Notes under the pieces: model-generated
What the model saw: only the letters and a program-made list of their open reading frames with translations
The model's database searches: none
Told to the model about the DNA's origin: nothing
NCBI RefSeq assembly: GCF_036417845.1
Contig: NC_089981.1
Location: 77,975,268 to 78,039,267, forward strand
Source of the DNA: Apteryx mantelli
Lineage: Eukaryota; Chordata; Aves; Apterygiformes; Apterygidae
Reading direction: 5' to 3'
Length of the DNA: 64,000 bases
Shown: positions 1-10,311 of the stretch, piece by piece
Position numbering within the stretch: position 1 is the stretch's first letter
Layout: each line of letters begins with the position of its first letter
Made by a program: the position numbers and the translations under genes

Positions 1-1022
1 ACAAACCGAGCAGTGCGGAATGGATTTGTAATAATGACTTCATTACGGATTTTAAAAAGTTTGCTTTATCCTTGCAGTTTGTTGTCAGAAAGAATTGGCT
101 GAATTCAGTCAAAATGGTTTGTTCTTTGTCTGGCTGTGGTCACCATAGCTACCATTTCAATCTGTTAACATATGTGGTATTATTTTGTTCCTTTCTCTTA
201 ACCTCTTTATTCACAGATGCTGTCAAGATTTTCCTTTGTACGTATCTGATCTGTTAGTGCCAGATTTGGCTCTGTGCCTTTCCAAATGAGAGACGCTATG
301 ATGAGGACTAGCTGGTTGCACACTCAGTACAGTAATGGAGATGGTATGAGAAGCCGGGGTGGGACCGGCTCCTGCTCTGCTGCCGTGGGGATCTGCTGAG
401 AAATACCTGCGGAAGTGGTTATCAGAGGTGCATCTTTTTCGGGAGCGGTAGGTATTCGTTGAATGTGCTGTGCCAGATCCTCAGCTGCTGCAAATCGGTA
501 TAAATGCATTAATTTTAGTGAAGCTGTTGTGCCTGCTGATGGTCAGGCCTTTGATGTTGCTCGTTACACAGGTTTTTGGGGAAGGAGCCAAGAGATGAAG
601 GGAGGCACAGTTAATACATTTGAATAAATAAGCAATAACATTTTATAGCCTCTATTCTCTTGCTTTTTCCAGCTTTAGAGTAGGTTCAGGTTGCCACTGA
701 GGTTGGACATGTATCCACTCTGTACAGTGTGGGTGACTGGAATATTTAGTGGATATCAGATTATTCACATTTCACATTTTAATTGGTACTGAATGGAAAA
801 AAAAAAAAGTAGTTTCTTCTACTGCTGAATATGAAAATGATTAAGACAACTTAGTTTTCTTTTCCAGCAGTGAAATGGGCAGGTAAATGTATCGATGTGA
901 GTATGTATGTGGCATGGTTTGTAGTGGGGAGGCCATAAGAGAATTCAAACAGTCTGGAAAATACACTGTTCTCCTTCACAGCAAAGCTCTCACAGTAGAG
1001 AATAAAGTTATGGTGAGCCTGT

Positions 1023-1055
<33 letters not shown>

Positions 1056-4019
1056 AAAGCCTTTGTTTAAAGCTCTGTGGGTTTGATTTTCAGAGCTGCC
1101 GAGCACCCCGCACTCCTATTTCTTTTAACTGGAAATGTAGGTGTTCAGTGTTTCTGGCAGCCGGGGCCCTCTCCTAATGCCTGCAGAGAGTAGCTGGAGA
1201 AAGTGTGAGGAACATTATTGTAATGAGGGGATAATTCCGTCTCTCCTCCTGCCTTTCAGAGTAGATGAAAGAGTGCCTGGGAGTCATGTTGTACGCACTG
1301 AAAAAGGGGATTCTGCTGTACTGGTTCTGGCTCCCCAGGGGCGGGGGTGCTCTCCGATCACAACCCACACTAAGTCACATCTGCATTCCCAGTATAAGGC
1401 CCATTTTTAAGGACTCCTAGTTCGGCTATAAAAATTCACTTAGCATGCATGAATAGAAACCAAATTGACAAGATAGACCATAACCACTCTGAAAGGGCCA
1501 TTAGTTCCTCTCATATGAAAAATCTACGTTTTAAAAAAGCGAGTATTGTTCAAATTTACACAATGGGCTGTAAAGTTCCTTCTGAAGCATTACAGCCTAT
1601 CTGGAAAAAATCACTATTGGTACCTACCACAGGCACAGCAACAGCAGGGGGCAGATCCGTGTTCCTGGATATTAGCCTGATATTAATCCAGAGCCTTCCC
1701 GTGTCTCTGAGCGGGTCTGGAGCAGTGAAAACTCCAGATTCACACCGGTGTCAGTGAGAAGGGGCAGACCACGGTGTAAAGACCTGGTCTGAGGAGCGAG
1801 AAACATGAGTCCCAGCGGCGCGGCGGCTGTGCGAGGGCACCGGCAGGCAGAGCCGCAAACGCAATGTCCATGGAGAAACGTCATCCGTCGCCTGTGCTCA
1901 GCGCTATCGGGGAGGGCATGGGAAGCGTGACTGCGTTTGGACCTTGCGGTGTGCAATAAGGGAAAAGCCCGGTGCTGATGGGAATGCAGCTGTTGTGTTT
2001 TCTTGTGATTTTAGGAGGTACTAGGTCATGGCATTTTCAAAATTGTTTTTTCTCCTAGTTGGTGATTAACACTTCACTTGACACCAGATTAAACTTTCAT
2101 TGAGTTTTTTTTTTTCTTTTCCAGGTTTTCTTGTGTTGAAGGTTTTCTTTAGCAAATAGCAGTGAGGAACCCACTTTGACTCTTCTCTCCTCCCCCTGAA
2201 ACCCCTTTCGTCTGAGATTTCCAGGTTAGATTTGGGATAAAGGGAAGAGAGAGGGTAAAATCGAAGGTTGGCCCTAAAGTCCTGATGAGTCCTAATATGC
2301 CTTAGGGGTATGTTCATGGAAATGCTGGGCCTGATTCTTCTTGTGCTGGTTTTCCAGCGAAGGGAATTGCCAGGGTCTTCGGCTGAGTGACCCCCGCGTA
2401 CGGCGGTGTGAATAACAGGATCGCCTCCACTCCCGCATATGTGTGTGGGCATATAGGCCTACGAATTTTCACTCTCACTCATAAAAGTTTCCTTGGACCT
2501 ATGAGTACATATTTTGAGAGCAATTTCAGATGAATTTCTAGGAGTTCCCTCACCGGTAGGAATGGCAGTGGCCAGAGACCCTGCAGGACAGCCCTGGCTG
2601 AATTTTCCTAAGGGCAGCCCATGTCACGGGGAGCGCGGTGGAGTAAAGGGGGCTGTGCTGGGAGAAAGTCAAACCAGGGATGTTTTTCAGCGGGATTTTA
2701 GGAGCAAGCGGCTGCCTCTCAGCTGGTCCTCTCTTCCCAGCCACTAGGATTACCACAAAATCAGCCAGTCGGTGACAAATGTGCAGATGCCCCCGAGGGA
2801 GCCAGGAGACTCTCTGCGCACCTCTGTCCCCGGGCTGCCTTTGCAGCTCTTGCCAGCAGATCCCAGTGGCGAGGGCACCCGGGAAGCCTCCGCTGCGGAG
2901 GGTTTCACATGGAGGAGTTGTCCCACTGGATGCGGCCGGCGCTTCCCTGAGGCCGTTACCCTTGCCGCTGGCAGCGCGCTTCATAGGGAATAATGCCACA
3001 GTGCCGCCTGAGCAGCTGCTCCTGGGGAAAAGCTTCCTCCATCAGTCAGAAAATAAAGATTGATTTAAACACTGGAGCCTAAGGGATCGGATTCCTTGCA
3101 AAGCTCTTCTTTAAATTAATATCTACTGTTAGACTCCTGGATCTCTCTTAATGTACAGCATCCAGTCTTTGTCCCACCAGCTCCTGTGACACAGAGCTCC
3201 CCAAAGGGATGGTGTGGCTTTCTTGTTCTAAATCTCCTGTGAGAAAAAATAAGTTATTGGACTCCTGGTCACCCTGAAAACCCACAACTCTGCCTCTCCT
3301 CACAGACTTTAGCAGGGCCGGGATTTAGCCCACACTGGCTGCCCCACTGCTGAGACGATGATGGGGAGAAATGAAACGTAAGAAGTTTATGGACAGAGAG
3401 TGAAGGTCTCTTCAGACCAGCTCTGCTGCGATTCCTATGATGAAGCAAAGCCTGGGAGGAAACCTGAGTCCCCTTGTTTATTTTGTTAAGGAATGATGAA
3501 TCTCTTCTCACCTTGTGTTTCTGTTCTGATACAGAGATTTTCTCCTTAAACACAGAACTGAGTGGAACAAAACCGCCCGCTACCCAAGGCTGCCTGCACC
3601 GGTTTGGGTAAGTGCCTCTTCCTGGTCCTCAGGAAGGGAAAAGATGCCGTCCTCCCCCATAACGCAGGGCTTGTTTTCTGGGAGAAGGCTCCGGCTCTGG
3701 AGGGGTTAATGCCACAGCCGAGCTCCCTAATCACCCCGTCTCCATGTCCTCCCTTCCCGCTTTCTGCTTCTGATCTCCTTTGCTGCTGCTCGGGGGTGTA
3801 GGGTGGGGAGAAGCATAAAGGAGGAAAGGCTTTTAAAAAAAATCGGCTTGCTTTTGGGCATCAAGCCAAAAAGAGGTATTATTAGCCCTAAACCGCGCAG
3901 GAGCTCACAGGAAAGCAGGGTTACTGCTGGCTGCCCCAGAGCGCCTTGCGTTTTCCCTTGAACGTAACCGCTGTGGGCTGGACCCGGGCAAAAAGAAAAC
4001 CAGACAGCAGTGGTATTTC
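1..4019. other. Non-coding flank upstream of RCOR1, no gene recognised
   Basis: I see no recognisable protein, RNA gene or intact transposon here. The open frames are short, overlap on both strands and resemble no family I know. The stretch has mixed base composition, with a T28 run near 1.02 kb. It could be intergenic DNA or part of an intron or UTR of an upstream neighbour; the sequence alone does not decide. Confidence 0.5.
1024..1051. repeat. T28 homopolymer
   Basis: An uninterrupted run of 28 T, followed by AATAAAA on the + strand. Read on the minus strand it is an A28 run, as a retroposed poly(A) tail would leave, but no SINE or LINE body is recognisable beside it. Its exact length should be treated as uncertain. 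Confidence 0.85.
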
Positions 4020-4870
4020 CTCAGCGCTTGCAGGTTGCATTTGCTCTTAAAACACGGCATGCAGGCGAGCTGCAGCAGGCGGCGGGTGAGCTACCGGCTC
4101 GGGGCGCCGCTCGGCGTGCGGGGTGACCCCTAACGCCCGGCCCCGCCGGAGGGAGGCGAAGGGGGGAGCAGGGCGCAGCAACGACCTCAGCTTTCATTAG
4201 CCGGAGCAGCTCTGCGGAGGGAAGGGAGGGCGGGAAGCCCCGCGGGAGCAGTGGGGGTGCCGGGGTGGGGGCAGGCCATATGCCCCGGGAACGAAGTCCC
4301 GCTAAGGGAAGGCTCCCGGTAACTCGTACGGGCGCGTGACCCTCCGTCCCCTCTGGTTCATGAGCTGTGAAATAGCTCCCAGTGCTGACGCCGAGACAGA
4401 CTTCGCCGGCGTTTGCACTCGCACCGCGCCGGGATAGATGGGATGCTATCTGCAACTCGATCCCCGAGAAGGTCCCGTGCCAAAGGGAGGTCTCCGGAGA
4501 GCGAGGCAGCACCCTGGTCGCTGGTGTCCACCATGCAAAAGCTCCTGGGTCCAAGTATTTGTCCCACCTTTGCCCTGGCATCGCTGGTCTCTGCCCAGGC
4601 AGGATTTATTCCCATCCCCTCCCTCACCCCCAGGGCCAGCCGTTAGTTCGTTCCCGCTGGTGTCGGCCAGGAGCCACGCTTGGGGCCCAGCCACAGCATC
4701 CTTGGCTCCGGCTGCCGGGCGCTCCGCGGTCCTTCGCTGCGCCTCCCCGTCGGCGCTCACCCCGTCCCCCCAGCCTCTCTGCACCCGCTCGCTCCCACCA
4801 GCGCCCTCCCCGCGTTTCTCTGCTGGCCTCCTGCTCAGTACGGGATATGAGCCGTTCTCCCCAGTGGGAA
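4020..4870. promoter_or_regulatory. CpG-rich island about 5-6 kb upstream of the RCOR1 promoter
   Basis: CpG dinucleotides become dense from about 4050, especially 4070-4160, and again at 4720-4840, whereas the flanks are CpG-poor. In vertebrates, unmethylated CpG clusters usually mark promoters or poised regulatory elements. A 208-codon + frame covers 4382-5008, but low-complexity Pro/Arg/Ser composition and open frames on the opposite strand mark it as a GC-driven artefact. The patch could be the promoter of an upstream non-coding transcript, an alternative first exon, or a distal regulatory island. The role is inference. Confidence 0.45.
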
Positions 4871-5433
4871 ATAAAGATCTGGATTAAAATTTGCCTTACT
4901 GTTCCTTCTCCAAAAGCAGCTTTCAGGCTGAAAGGTTACCAGGGAGAATTTTCAAAGGGCATAGGAGATTCAGAGACAGACTTTTTTAAGGTCTCCGTCT
5001 TAAAATGAAATTAGGTGCCCCTTGGAATTTTTATACAGAAATAGGTGTTTTTGAAAATTCCTCTTGATGTCTGTTTACATCTTTAGGCATCTAAATGCCT
5101 CCAGAAATTTGGCTTTTGAACACCTAAGTCCCCTTGAAACGGAGGAGAGCCAGGCATCAATTCCTGTACATTCCTTTTAAATTCCAGCCAAAACTGTTGC
5201 CGAACTCGGAGCATGAAGTTCTAATGTAGGAGATTATAAACCCGATTTCCGCTCTGCTTTAACAGCAGCTTAGCACCAGGGGGAAAAAAAAGAAAACACA
5301 AAAAACCATAGTGTTGACTGTATAAACATCTTGTTCAAAGGGCAACGTTTTTCTGATTAATAGCCTTTCAGTATTAAAAGCAATCAGTCTAGAGAGTGAT
5401 TAATTGTCCCTTCTACTACGAGTAACCAAATAT

Positions 5434-5461
5434 ATGGATATATATGTATATACATATCCAT
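5434..5461. repeat. AT-rich inverted repeat
   Basis: The 28-nt segment begins ATGGATAT and ends ATATCCAT, with alternating AT/GT between. It is a near-perfect palindrome able to form a hairpin or cruciform. It is probably a TA-rich microsatellite derivative; no function is implied. Confidence 0.6.
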
Positions 5462-8030
5462 GTATAAACATACGCACATTCTCACTCAGGTAAGCATTTT
5501 TAGCGTGTCTGTTTTCAAGGAAAATACAATATGCGTGAAGTGAGAGTTGCTTTTTACAACTCAGGCAAATGGGATCAGTTTTGGTTTTTGTAACCCTTTG
5601 CTGCAAGAACCGACAGCCATCTGGATGTGACACAAAACACGGAGGTGGGCAAGGAGGAAATCAAGACTAGACAAAAGACAGTTTGCTTTTCATCAGGAGA
5701 AAGACCTCTGCTCAGTTGTCTGGTATCTCTACTCCGTTATTACTTCCTCTGTATTCTACTTGTGGGACTGACAGGGTTAATGGCAGTAAAAAGTTTTCAT
5801 TTAAAAGTTGGCAAGGAGAGAAGACTTTCCCTTGACAAAGATAACCAAATTTCAAGAAATTATTTAAAAAGGCAGCCCTGCCTGGTCCAACCTGTTAGGC
5901 TACAGTAAACATGTGCAGCAGTGACAGTGTCTTTATAAGGAAAAGACTTATTTTTCCCTTTTGCTTTGATAACTAAACTGCTGACCACATTAATCATTTT
6001 TAATGTTAAATAATCTAAATTACAGTTATGTCCAGAAGCACCAGCCAAGCTCAGGGGCTAGGAAAAACGCTGTCCTTGCATTGTGTGACTCACAGTCTGC
6101 TACTGATCGTGTATGAAACTCCTCCTACTGATCCTATGTGTGGCTTCATGAACCTCAGCTGGACATATGGGGAGACGGGTGCAGTCAGCTGTAGGATCAC
6201 GGCCTCGTGTAGCAAACCGACATGTCATTCCAGGTAAACAAGACCCTGTGCCTGCTGCAGTCCCTGCTAGTGCTCCTGGGGTTTCCTTCTCAGCTGTCTC
6301 ACCTTGCAGAATTAAGATTTAAGCACAGTAAAGTCTTCAAATCAGGTATTTCCAAAGCGAGTGGAACAAGCTGGAGAAAGAGCATCTGTTGCTTCAGACT
6401 TTGCTCATTTGGCACTTGCAGTATTCAGAGGCTGCAAAACGTGCACTCACTGTTGCTGCTGAAAAAATAAAATACAAAATACAATTCTGTATTTTGTGCA
6501 CAGTCTCTGCGTACACCCTCGCCTGCACTCTGGGAAGAGTTTTCTTTATGGCCAGAGAAGAATTTTTCAAAGTTCAAGAACGACACCAAAATCTCCAACG
6601 CTGTGTTGGGGCATTCTCTCAAAGCTTTAAAATAATAAGAAAGCAGCCCAACATCATTTTTAAGGTAGCAAAACAAACACAAAAAACATCCTGCCCAGAG
6701 CCAGGGGCCAAAGTTTTAAGGAAAACAAGCGATTCATGCAGTGCCTGGTTCAACAGCTGAAGAGAGTCACGTTATATTTGAAACCTTCTGTGCGTGTGAA
6801 TCCGGAGGCCTCAGTGGGTGACAGCTCTGAGCGCGGGAGGAGGAGGGAGGGAGAGGAAGTGAAGGAAGACCAAAATTAGGCCCTGATTTGCAAAGTTACA
6901 CACACGTGTCTCCCTGTGAGCACGACTGCGGTCACAGGTTCAAGCGCAAGCTGAACACTCAGGTGTGCTTCAGTCTAACCCCTGGGTGAGCTCTCTTTTT
7001 CAGGGCTGGGGCCTGCAAAGTAGATCGAAAAACCTTTTGAATTTAACTCAAGCTCATTTTTTAAATGAAGAATTGGGTGCTAAGGTCCTCCCCTTGCATT
7101 TCTGAAGCAGAAGTATTGGATTGCAGAGCAGGATAATGAACGTTCTGCCATGTTTGCATTTCTGTCTATCATGAAAATGTACTCTGCGCTGCAGAACTAA
7201 TACACTTTGCACCAGGAAATATTTGCAGCTGTCAGTGCTGAGGTTTAAGAGCATCACTAATTATTTCCATGATTTAGAATCAATGTGTTTAAAGACTGTA
7301 GAGTCAGAAGTTGCTATCATAAAATTCAGTTTTGTGAGCTACAAGTTATCTTTATGTAGTGCAAATAAATTTATTTTTTGTGCTGCAAATCAATAAATAC
7401 CATATAGATTTTATATTCACATGTACATACATGTGTACATTTAGGAAAGCGATAATGCATCTGTCAGCATACATGCACGATATATACATACTGAATATAG
7501 AGGAGAATGGAAATATTGAAGAGAGCTAACATACATTTCAAAAAGGTTGATGTATTTCTTTCCCTAATTTTAACGGATTAAGCATTGCACGAAAATTAAG
7601 GACCCTTCCTGGTGAGATAGACTACCATCTAGAAGTAAAACCATCTTGATAAGAAGAGCAATACATGAAATGGACCCATAAGCCCAATATTAAAAACTCC
7701 AGCTCTTCACCAGCAGCCCTTTCCCCCTCCCCCTCTGCAAATTCCCTCGGATTAAAACGGCAGAGGGTGGAGGGGAGTGGCTGGGGACAGTTTGTCTGAT
7801 ATGAGATAACTGCTGCTAGTCAAACTGCAGTTTTAATTGCATTGGCCAATAATAAAAAAAAAAACTTGCTGCAGAAGTTAATTTGAATCAAAATAAGAGA
7901 CACACCCCACAAGCTGCTTGCCATGATTATGCATTGTTTTACCTCACCCTACTGCACAGCTCAAGCAGGAAATAAAACCTAGCTGTTTGTACACTTCTGC
8001 TGTCCTTTTTTTCGTTAGGACAGGTCTGGT

Positions 8031-8050
8031 CCCCCCCCCCCCCCCCCCCC
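8031..8050. repeat. C20 homopolymer
   Basis: Twenty consecutive C, followed by GCCC. On the minus strand this is a G20 tract, a strong G-quadruplex former. It is likely length-polymorphic and prone to assembly error. Confidence 0.85.
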
Positions 8051-8431
8051 GCCCAGTCATTTTTACCCTGAAGCGTACATGGTTCACCGATAGGAGCTTC
8101 GTGAAACACGGACAGGAAAAGTGGTCTCACTTCCTCTTTTGTTTCGTTCCTTCACCCCTTTCACAGACCCTTTCCCCATTTTGGTGACTGCTGTTGTTTA
8201 AAACTGATCTTACAGGAGTAGGCACGTGCTCAGAGCAGACTCCGGGAACGCACAAGCATGAAGGAAGATGACTTTTTTCCCTCGACTCTTAAGAATTTAT
8301 AGTCTGGAAGCCTCATTTTGCAACTGCAGCCACGCGGGGAGGTTTCTGCGCTGCGCGAGGCCCTTGCAAACTTCGGGGGCTCTTCCAAGGCGCGGGGGTT
8401 TCCCTGGGTGGTGGCGGGACCCTGCCGTGCT

Positions 8432-9075
8432 ACCTGGCTCGTGGGGGAGCCCCACTCCTGGGCCGGGCTCCCAACACCGCCCGGCTCGCAGGGGAGCCCC
8501 ACTCCTGGGCCGGGCTCCCAACACCGCCCGGCTCGCAGGGGAGCCCCACTCCTGGGCCGGGCCCCCAACACCGCCCGGCTCACGGGGGAGCCCCGCTCCT
8601 GGGCCGGGCCCCCTGGCTCGTGGGGGAGCCCCACTCCTGGGCCGGGCCCCCTGGCTCGTGGGGGAGCCCCGCTCCTGGGCTGGGCCCCCAACACCGCCCG
8701 GCTCGTGGGGGAGCCCTGCTCCTGGGCCAGGTCCCCCAACACCGCCCGGCTCGTGGGGGAGCCCCGCTCCTGGGCCGGGCCCCCAACACCGCCCGGCTCG
8801 CAGGGGAGCCCCACTCCTGGGCCGGGCCCCCAACACCGCCCGGCTCACGGGGGAGCCCCGCTCCTGGGCCGGGCCCCCTGGCTCGTGGGGGAGCCCCGCT
8901 CCTGGGCCGGGCCCCCAACACCGCCCGGCTTGTGGGGGAGCCCCGCTCCTGGGCCGGGCCCCCTGGCTCGTGGGGGAGCCCCGCTCCTGGGCTGGGCCCC
9001 CAACACCGCCCGGCTTGTGGGGGAGCCCTGCTCCTGGGCCGGGTCCCCCAATGCCGCCCGGCTCGCCCAGCACCA
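8432..9075. repeat. GC-rich minisatellite, about 14 units of 47 bp and 38 bp plus a partial unit
   Basis: The array consists of two related units. The long unit (about 47 bp) carries CAACACCGCCCGGCTCG and the short unit (about 38 bp) carries CCCTGGCTCG in its place; they differ by a 9-bp block. Both share GGGGAGCCCC, CTCCTGGGCC and GGGCC. My reading of the order is S L L L S S L L L L S L S L plus a partial L ending near 9070. Both unit lengths are 2 modulo 3, so the reading frame rotates at each unit. With the absence of stop codons in such GC-rich DNA, this explains the long overlapping open frames on both strands, which are not genes. The array lies about 1.2 kb upstream of the RCOR1 start. 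Confidence 0.93.
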
Positions 9076-9910
9076 GCCTCGCACACCGGGGCGCGAGGTG
9101 GGTTGTTGGCACTGCTGATGCCAGGCCCAAACTGCAGATCTGCGCTGATGAGAGCAGATCCCAAGGGGCAAGGGAAGGGAAGGGGGGGTCGGGAATTGGC
9201 CTCCTGCGGTTACGCGAGGAGACCCTGGAGACAACCACCTTCCCAGCAACAGCCCGCGGAGAGAGAGGGCTGCGGCGGCTAATTGTGACTGTGCAAAACA
9301 TCCCCGCGGGCAGCGCTGCCGGGGGGGGGGAGCTGCAGCACCAGGCGGCGGCGGGGGGGGCCTCGCCCCCTGCTCGGCCGGGGGGGCCGCCGCGGCAGGG
9401 GGGGGACCGGGGGCAGTTTCGGGCCGCGGCCCCGCTTGGCAGGGTCCGGAGCCGGGGGGGGCCCCCTTGGGGGGGTGAACTTGGGGCAGGGCCGGAGGGC
9501 CCTTCGCCTTCGCGGGGGGGTCGGGGCCAGCCGGGACGGAGCCGCGGGGGGAGCAGCGGGGCGGCCGCGGCTGCCCCGACCCCCCCCCCCGGGCCCGGCG
9601 CTTTGTATGAGTTCCCATTCAAACTGTTCGGCCGCGCCGTAACCTTCCGCCGCGCGCGGGGGGGGGGAAAGTAGTCCCTCGCCACTCTCCCTCGCGGCCG
9701 AGTGCCCAGCGGGGCGTTTGGACCCCTCATCCCGGCCCGCCCCCTCCGCCTCTGCCCGGGCCCGGCGCGGCCGGGGAGCGGCGCTCCGGCAGGGGCGTGC
9801 GAGCCCGCCTCTCCCCGCTGGGCTCCGGAGCAGAGGTATCGCTGGGCGGAGAGATCGCGCCTCCCGCACCACGTACGGCCCGGCGATACGCCTCCACCTA
9901 ACCTAGCAAA

Positions 9911-9916
9911 CGGAAG
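9911..9916 (+). promoter_or_regulatory. ETS-like site CGGAAG
   Basis: CGGAAG matches the GGAA-core ETS consensus common in CpG-island promoters. It lies 35-40 bp upstream of the first CCAAT box. It is a sequence match only. Confidence 0.35.
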
Positions 9917-9947
9917 CGCCGGGCCGCCGCGATGGACGGGCCGCGCC

Positions 9948-9966
9948 GGCCAATGGGCGGGCGGGC
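9948..9966 (+). promoter_or_regulatory. CCAAT box (distal) joined to GC boxes
   Basis: GGCCAATGGG fits the NF-Y consensus and runs directly into GGGCGG and GCGGGC, which fit Sp/KLF sites. This CCAAT/GC-box combination is typical of TATA-less CpG-island promoters. It sits about 360 nt upstream of the RCOR1 ATG. Confidence 0.6.
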
Positions 9967-9987
9967 TGGCCTCCCAAAATGTAGGTT

Positions 9988-10005
9988 CCGCCAATGGGAG
10001 GGGGC
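9988..10005 (+). promoter_or_regulatory. CCAAT box (proximal) followed by GGGAGGGGGCG
   Basis: The second CCAAT, in CCGCCAATGGGA, has the same orientation as the distal box, 41 bp downstream of it, and is followed by a G-rich Sp/KLF-like element. NF-Y boxes are often paired and usually lie 60-100 bp upstream of transcription starts. That would place initiation near 10050-10100 (inference), which decides whether the ATG at 10076 is in the mRNA. Confidence 0.55.
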
Positions 10006-10110
10006 GAGCGCGGGGGAGGCGGGGCCGGGCGCAGGCAGCAGCGCAGGTTGAACGGAGTCCCAGCGCAGGGCTGGGATGAGCCTCAAAGTTCGGGGCGCCC
10101 GTCGCGGGGG

Positions 10111-10116
10111 ATGTAG
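10111..10116 (+). promoter_or_regulatory. Start-stop element ATG-TAG in the RCOR1 leader
   Basis: An ATG immediately followed by TAG lies 201 nt upstream of, and in frame with, the RCOR1 start, with G at -3. Start-stop elements are known to stall ribosomes and lower translation of the downstream frame. It applies only if the mRNA begins upstream of 10111. Confidence 0.35.
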
Positions 10117-10117
10117 C

Positions 10118-10144
10118 GCTGCCGCCGCTGCCGCCGCCGCCGCG
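10118..10144 (+). repeat. GCC/GCT trinucleotide repeat in the RCOR1 5' leader
   Basis: Nine triplets of GCN (mostly GCC, with two GCT and one GCG) lie in the probable 5' UTR. This is the motif class of CGG/CCG repeats that vary in length in vertebrate promoters. The interruptions should limit instability. Confidence 0.7.
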
Positions 10145-10311
10145 CCCGGCCCGCCCCGGTCCCGGCCCCCGCCCGCCCGCGGCTCGGCCCGCCCCCGGCG
10201 CCTCCCACGGCCCGGCCCGCCCGGCCCGGCCCGGCTCAGCCCAGCCCCCCCCCCCCCACCACCAGTTTTTAAACTCTGCTCTGCCTCTTTCTCCGCTCCC
10301 CCCCGCCCCAA

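Larger units (their letters stand above)
4871..8430. other. AT-richer non-coding stretch between the two CpG islands
   Basis: No gene is recognised. The stretch contains an AT-rich near-perfect inverted repeat (5434-5461), the palindrome ATTGGCCAAT (7841-7850) and a C20 run (8031-8050). Open frames are short and unlike known proteins. Conserved non-coding elements are possible but need an alignment. Confidence 0.5.

Noticed and set aside
4382..5008. 208-codon + strand frame in the upstream CpG-rich patch
   Set aside because: Pro/Arg/Ser-rich low-complexity text with competing open frames on both strands; no family resemblance or splice-supported structure.
8432..9075. CRISPR-like array of regular repeats
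   Set aside because: Units are contiguous with no unique spacers, and the genome is vertebrate; it is a minisatellite.
8268..9674. 468-codon + strand frame and a 565-codon minus strand frame (8297-9994)
   Set aside because: They are generated by the minisatellite and CpG-island composition: overlapping open frames on both strands, no recognised domain, and repeat units that shift frame.
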